Assembly: GCF_946479755.1 (NCBI RefSeq)
Contig: NZ_CAMLHC010000004.1
Coordinates: forward strand, 266,424-330,423
Direction: 5' to 3'
DNA length: 64,000 nt
From: an uncultured Chitinophaga sp.
Lineage (GTDB): Bacteria; Bacteroidota; Bacteroidia; Chitinophagales; Chitinophagaceae
In this document: piece by piece, positions 60,679 to 64,000 of the stretch
How positions within the stretch are numbered: position 1 is the stretch's first letter
Layout of the letters: the number at the start of each line of letters is the position of its first letter
Translations under genes and position numbers: made by a program
Notes under the pieces: model-generated
Seen by the model: only the letters and a program-made list of their open reading frames with translations
The model's database searches: none
Told to the model about the DNA's origin: nothing

Positions 60679-61431
60679 ATGTCCGTAGTATGCCAGAATT
60701 TAAAATATCTGCGTAAGCAAAAAGGCTGGACGCAACAGGAGTTTGCAGACAAACTGGGTATCAAGCGTTCCCTGCTGGGTGCCTATGAAGAGGAACGTGC
60801 AGAGCCTCGCACGGAAGTGCTGGAACAGGTCAGCGACATGTTCCGGGTTTCCATTGACGACCTGCTCCGCCGGGACCTGGGCTCCCAGAAAGACAGTTTC
60901 CTGGAGAAACGCCGTCAGCAGAAACTGGGCAATGCCCGTCAGGCTATCCAGTTTGTGCCGGTAAAAGCTGCCGCCGGTTACCTGGCCGGTTATAACGATG
61001 ACGAGTTTATCGAGGAACTGAATACGTTTACCCTGCCAATGCTGGGCGCCGGCGACTACCGCGCTTTCGAAATCGCCGGGGATTCCATGCTGCCTGTTCC
61101 TTCCGGCTCTGTGATCGTATGTCACAAAGTAGACGGCTGGGAAGAGATCAAGAACAATGAAACCTATGTGGTGGTGACTTCCCGCGAAGGTATCGTCTTC
61201 AAGAGGGTGCTGAAAAGCAACCGCGCCAAGTCAAGGATCACACTGGTGTCTGATAATCCCCAGTTTGAGCCCTATCCGGTGGAAATGGAAGAGGTACTGG
61301 AACTGTGGCAGTCTGATGCGGTGATCAGCAAATCCAACCAGCAGAGCCGCATGAGCGTTAACCACCTGGCCGACATGGTCAGCCACCTTCAGGACCAGGT
61401 AAGCCTGCTGAAAAAGAAAATCAAGGACTAA
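60679..61431 (+). CDS. LexA-like regulator: XRE helix-turn-helix with S24 self-cleaving domain
   Basis: 250 residues. The N-terminal XRE domain (about 6-62) has GWTQQEFADKLGIKRSLLGA. The C-terminal S24/LexA peptidase has nucleophile S136 (EIAGDSMLPV) and lysine K175 (IVFKRVL). A candidate Ala-Gly scissile bond is A99-G100 (VKAAAGYLAGY). Spacings of 37 and 39 residues closely parallel LexA (35 and 37). A C-terminal helix rich in Gln/Lys could aid oligomerisation. It should repress its own gene and dinB-dnaE and be inactivated through RecA-stimulated autocleavage. The DNA-binding domain is XRE, not the LexA winged helix, which explains an operator unlike known SOS boxes. Confidence 0.85.
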   Translation: MSVVCQNLKYLRKQKGWTQQEFADKLGIKRSLLGAYEEERAEPRTEVLEQVSDMFRVSIDDLLRRDLGSQKDSFLEKRRQQKLGNARQAIQFVPVKAAAGYLAGYNDDEFIEELNTFTLPMLGAGDYRAFEIAGDSMLPVPSGSVIVCHKVDGWEEIKNNETYVVVTSREGIVFKRVLKSNRAKSRITLVSDNPQFEPYPVEMEEVLELWQSDAVISKSNQQSRMSVNHLADMVSHLQDQVSLLKKKIKD

Positions 61432-61811
61432 AGAAGGAGTTGTTTGCAGCAGTGTTGTGCTGGTGGGCATTATTGCCGCAGCGCACAGGTATTGTTGTGG
61501 GCCTGGTAGAAGCGGGTAGGAGTTTGCAGGGGCCTGTACCCTTTTAAACGCTGTTTCATCCACTGCCACCCTCCGGCAGTGCCCGGCGCGCCTCCGTTTG
61601 CTGTTTGGCTACCAATGTACGGTTGGTCTCCATGGTCTTGGTGCCGGGGGCACCTTTGGCTTGCCGGAATGCCGGTAAAACACCCGTATTAAAATGGTAT
61701 TTCTTCGAAAAAAGCCCGGACGCTGAAGGCGCATAAGCGATTCATTTCCGGGGATTTAAGCATAACATAAAAAGGGTGGAAAGAAAAAAAAGACAACAGG
61801 CCGGTTTGGTT
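61432..61811. other. Non-coding gap between the S24 regulator and rpsU
   Basis: About 440 bases precede rpsU, including its promoter. A 7-bp hairpin CACTGCC-ACCCTCC-GGCAGTG sits at 61561-61581 without a T tail. The GC-rich middle leaves two minus-strand frames open, with protein-like runs (NTGVLPAFRQAKGAPGTK; YRPLQTPTRFYQAHNN) that would need a frameshift to join. No start, family or promoter supports a gene; a decayed gene or repeat is possible. Confidence 0.35.
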
Positions 61812-61842
61812 TTTGTTTTTATAAAATGTTGTCTTATCTTTG
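61812..61842 (+). promoter_or_regulatory. Promoter of rpsU
   Basis: TTTG (61812-61815), a 19-nt spacer and TATCTTTG (61835-61842): ideal match, 28 nt before the start codon. Confidence 0.85.
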
Positions 61843-61870
61843 CATTCCTAAAAAATAAGAGGCAAAAATT

Positions 61871-62068
61871 ATGTTGATCATTGATTCTAAAGATTGCGAA
61901 AACATAGACAAGGCGCTTAAAAAATATAAAAAGAAATTTGAGAAAGCACGCATCCTGCTGCAACTCAGATCACGCCAGTCTTTTACTAAACCATCTGTAA
62001 AACGCCGTACACAGGTGTTGAAAGCTGTTTACAAACAACAGCTGGCCAGTGGTAAATTGGAAGCTTAG
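61871..62068 (+). CDS. rpsU: 30S ribosomal protein S21
   Basis: 65-residue basic protein near the 30S platform. KDCENIDKALKKYKKKFEKA and LRSRQSFTKPSVKRR follow the S21 pattern. In several Bacteroidota, S21 with S18 and S6 shields the anti-Shine-Dalgarno tail of 16S rRNA, which agrees with the weak Shine-Dalgarno sites in this window. Strong promoter and terminator make it a single-gene unit. Confidence 0.93.
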   Translation: MLIIDSKDCENIDKALKKYKKKFEKARILLQLRSRQSFTKPSVKRRTQVLKAVYKQQLASGKLEA

Positions 62069-62108
62069 TCTGTTGTAGCCATCACAGGCTTATCAACTCA
62101 AAATATTT

Positions 62109-62154
62109 GATGATTGTAAGGTTATTTAATAACTTTACAATCATCAATCTTTTT
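62109..62154 (+). terminator. rpsU terminator, overlapping the apparent 5' end of the xerC frame
   Basis: GATGATTGTAAGGTTATT (62109-62126) and AATAACTTTACAATCATC (62128-62145) are inverted with one mismatch, followed by AATCTTTTT. Because this stem covers ATG 62110, the recombinase probably starts downstream of it. Confidence 0.8.
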
Positions 62155-62157
62155 GCG

Positions 62158-63096
62158 TTGAACGAAGTATTATATTCCTTAGCCGAGCGATTCATCTCCT
62201 ATATTCAGCTCGAAAAGCGATACTCAGAGCACACCTGCACCGCCTATCGCAATGACCTCCTTCAATTTTTTGACTATACTACGGCTGCCTACGGTCCTGT
62301 GACCATAGGGGACGTTACGCATATCATGGTGCGTAGCTGGCTGGCGAGCCTCATGGAAGATGCCATGACCGCCAAGAGCGTTAACCGCAAGATCTCCACC
62401 CTAAAATCCTTTTTTAAATTCTGTATCCGTCAGGAGCTGCTGCAACAGACGCCGATGGCCAAAGTCGTGGCGCCTAAAATCAGCCGCCGCCTGCCGGGGT
62501 TTATCGACGAGAAAGGGATGAAGGCACTGGAAGATAACCGCAGCCCTGTTTCCGTGACCACCCCCGTTATTTTTGCGGATGATTTCGAAGGAACCACCCA
62601 CCGACTGATCTTTGAGATCTTTTATCAGACCGGTATCCGTTTGTCGGAACTGATCTCTCTGCAGGAGTTCCGGGTAGATAAGAGCAACCTGTCGATAAAA
62701 GTGATGGGTAAAGGAGGGAAGGAGCGGATTATCCCGATCAGCCAGCAGCTGTGCGTGCAGCTCACTGCCTATATGGAGCAGAAGCGGCGTGAACTGGAAG
62801 AATTTGAGCCGGCGGTGTTGCTGGTGCATCCGCACAGCGGTCAGCGGTTGTATCCCAAGTACGTATACCTGATGATACGCAAATACCTGACAGACCATGA
62901 AATTACTACCTACAGGAAAAAAAGTCCGCACTTACTGCGACATACTTTCGCCACGCATCTGACGAATAACGGGGCCGACCTGAAAGCGGTCAAGGACCTG
63001 TTAGGCCACGCCAGTCTTACGTCTACACAGATCTACACACATACTACCATCGAGCAGTTGAAGAAGGTATATCAGCAGGCGCACCCGAAGGCGTAG
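62158..63096 (+). CDS. XerC/XerD-type tyrosine recombinase
   Basis: 312 residues from a TTG at 62158 (an ATG at 62110 lies inside a terminator stem and is less likely). The N-terminal SAM-like DNA-binding domain has RYSEHTCTAYRNDLLQFFDY. The catalytic set is present: Arg in GIRLSELISL, Lys in GKGGKERIIP, His-x-x-Arg in SPHLLRHTFATHL, His in LLGHASLTSTQ and the tyrosine nucleophile in IYTHTT. Length and motifs fit the chromosome-dimer resolvases rather than a phage or integron integrase, and no att-like repeats flank it. Confidence 0.9.
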   Translation: MNEVLYSLAERFISYIQLEKRYSEHTCTAYRNDLLQFFDYTTAAYGPVTIGDVTHIMVRSWLASLMEDAMTAKSVNRKISTLKSFFKFCIRQELLQQTPMAKVVAPKISRRLPGFIDEKGMKALEDNRSPVSVTTPVIFADDFEGTTHRLIFEIFYQTGIRLSELISLQEFRVDKSNLSIKVMGKGGKERIIPISQQLCVQLTAYMEQKRRELEEFEPAVLLVHPHSGQRLYPKYVYLMIRKYLTDHEITTYRKKSPHLLRHTFATHLTNNGADLKAVKDLLGHASLTSTQIYTHTTIEQLKKVYQQAHPKA

Positions 63097-63259
63097 TGCA
63101 TTATTTTTTCATTTTAACAAAATATTACGCATTAGAACAGCATTGCATTACAAAAGTGAGTATATTTAATACAGAAGTTCTTTCACAACTAAGAGAATGC
63201 CTATGACCATGGTTTACACACTATAACCTAGATTGTTAAATATTTAAAAAATTAGTGCT

Positions 63260-63559
63260 ATGAACGTTCAAATTCAAACTGTGCATTTTGATGCTGATTC
63301 AAAACTGATTGATCACGTGAATAAGAAACTGCAGAAACTGAACACTTTTTATGACCGGATTGTCAGTGTGGATGTATTTTTAAAATTGGATAATTTAGCG
63401 CATCAGGTTAAAGATAAAATTGCCGAAATAAGAGTACGAATCCCCCGTCAGGACCTCTTTGTCAAGCATGAATCCAAATCCTTCGAAGAGTCCTTTGATC
63501 TTGCCTTTGATTCCTTAGTCAACCAGGTAAAACGACAAAAGGAAAAGAAATTTCAATAA
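63260..63559 (+). CDS. hpf: Short ribosome hibernation promoting factor (HPF/RaiA/YfiA family)
   Basis: 99 residues. It binds the 30S decoding region in stationary phase. MNVQIQTVHFDADSKLIDHV is the first strand-helix unit, FLKLDNLAHQVKDKIAEIRV the central strands, and EESFDLAFDSLVNQVKRQKE the last helix. It lacks the C-terminal dimerisation domain of long HPF. The next 160 nt hold two promoters leading to the tRNA genes. Confidence 0.87.
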   Translation: MNVQIQTVHFDADSKLIDHVNKKLQKLNTFYDRIVSVDVFLKLDNLAHQVKDKIAEIRVRIPRQDLFVKHESKSFEESFDLAFDSLVNQVKRQKEKKFQ

Positions 63560-63573
63560 TTTTTTAAAATAAT

Positions 63574-63604
63574 TTTGGAAATATTAATCTCTTTGCTACC
63601 TTTG
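63574..63604 (+). promoter_or_regulatory. Promoter downstream of hpf
   Basis: TTTG (63574-63577), a 19-nt spacer and TACCTTTG (63597-63604). The -7 box lies in CTTTGCTACCTTTGCC (63591-63606), which recurs inverted as GGTAAAGGTAGCAAAG (63629-63644), giving a hairpin with 15 of 16 pairs. Confidence 0.6.
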
Positions 63605-63715
63605 CCATCCCGATTCAAAAAGAGGGTCGGTAAAGGTAGCAAAGTTCTTTATGGTAGGGCGTTTTCAGGGAGACAGATAAATTTTTAAATATTTGTAACA
63701 AACTGAAAAAAAGAT

Positions 63716-63745
63716 TTTGAGATTTGAAAAAATCGCTTAATTTTG
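63716..63745 (+). promoter_or_regulatory. tRNA operon promoter
   Basis: TTTG (63716-63719), an 18-nt spacer and TAATTTTG (63738-63745), 49 nt before tRNA-Thr. Confidence 0.8.
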
Positions 63746-63794
63746 CGCTCTCTTTCAACGAGTTACTTTTTTGAAAGAATGTTTTTTGAAAGAT

Positions 63795-63868
63795 GCCAGC
63801 ATAGCTCAGTTGGCCAGAGCTACTGATTTGTAATCAGTGGGTCGGGGGTTCGAATCCCTCTGCTGGCT
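63795..63868 (+). tRNA. tRNA-Thr(TGT)
   Basis: 74 nt. The acceptor stem is GCCAGCA/TGCTGGC. The anticodon arm ACTGA-TTTGTAA-TCAGT has anticodon TGT. The T-loop is GGTTCGAATCC. The CCA end is not encoded. Confidence 0.95.
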
Positions 63869-63941
63869 CAGAAGATTTTAATTTGGCTTTGAAGTTTTAA
63901 GCAACTCGAAGTAACCAGATGTCAAAATCAAAACAAAACTT

Positions 63942-64000
63942 GGGCAGGTTCCAGAGCGGCCAAATGGGGCGGACTGTAAATCCGCTGTCTTTCGACTTCA
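63942..64000 (+). tRNA. tRNA-Tyr(GTA), cut by window end
   Basis: GGGCAGG starts the acceptor stem. The anticodon arm CGGACTGTAAATCCG has anticodon GTA. The long variable arm (CTGTCTTTCGACTTCA) marks a class II tRNA, as expected for bacterial tRNA-Tyr. The T-arm and 3' end lie beyond the window. 73 nt after tRNA-Thr, same operon. Confidence 0.9.

Noticed and set aside
62107..63096. Recombinase as evidence of an integrated mobile element
   Set aside because: Motifs and length fit chromosomal XerC/XerD; neighbours are rpsU and hpf and no attachment-site repeats are seen at the nearby tRNA genes.

Overview
The window reads as chromosomal DNA of a Bacteroidota bacterium, most likely a Chitinophagaceae member close to Chitinophaga (inference). 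The signs are a SusC/SusD pair, a type IX secretion plug-domain protein, a TamL-type Omp85 lipoprotein, PafA phosphatase, sphingolipid/sulfonolipid-type acyltransferase, and repeated matches to the Bacteroidota promoter (TTTG, about 19 nt, TAnnTTTG). Nearly all of it is ordinary housekeeping and envelope DNA. I see no prophage, integron, insertion sequence or CRISPR array.

Layout. 1-4.4 kb: 3' end of purL, then a PepSY/TonB-receptor operon on the minus strand. 4.5-15 kb: an unknown membrane protein with a probable 5' frameshift, alpha-oxoamine synthase, pafA, enoyl-CoA hydratase, a GLPGLI-like protein, a TPR protein, phosphosulfolactate synthase, aroE and a methyltransferase. 15-25 kb: truB, tamL, a SpoU-type RNA methylase, two unknown secreted proteins, a LolC/E-type permease and a T9SS plug-domain protein. 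25-30.3 kb: NDH-2, glpF, glpK, transaldolase and the 4.5S SRP RNA gene. 30.5-37.7 kb: RDD proteins and the SpoIIM-DUF4129-DUF4350-MoxR-DUF58 set. 37.7-42.5 kb: a mixed operon (gatC, ABC ATPase, cobalamin adenosyltransferase, ribE, unknown), then trpS and a deoxynucleoside kinase. 42.7-50.6 kb: a beta-barrel pair, one with helix-hairpin-helix motifs, and an orphan susC-susD with a complex leader. 50.6-54.4 kb: DUF3467, Ldh-type dehydrogenase, aspartate kinase and a RES/Xre toxin-antitoxin pair. 54.5-61.4 kb: a DNA-damage-type module. 61.8-64 kb: rpsU, a XerC-like recombinase, hpf and two tRNAs.

The most interesting part is 54.5-61.4 kb. A small DnaE with an eroded PHP site is coupled to a Pol IV gene. 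About 2 kb away lies a helix-turn-helix/S24 regulator with LexA-like Ala-Gly, Ser and Lys residues. Four copies of one 15-bp palindrome, RCTAA-N5-TTAGY, occur at two places: two over the regulator's own promoter and two over a minus-strand promoter pointing at dinB-dnaE. This looks like a self-contained SOS-type circuit with a non-canonical operator. The implied dinB transcript has a leader of about 525 nt carrying a tandem array of 62-65 bp repeats, each with a central palindrome.

Other points: two very large intergenic hairpins built from a CGCAAAG-type repeat, several promoters only 4-5 nt from start codons, a susC leader with a short hydrophobic ORF plus two hairpins, and a probable structured RNA leader before the PepSY/TonB operon.
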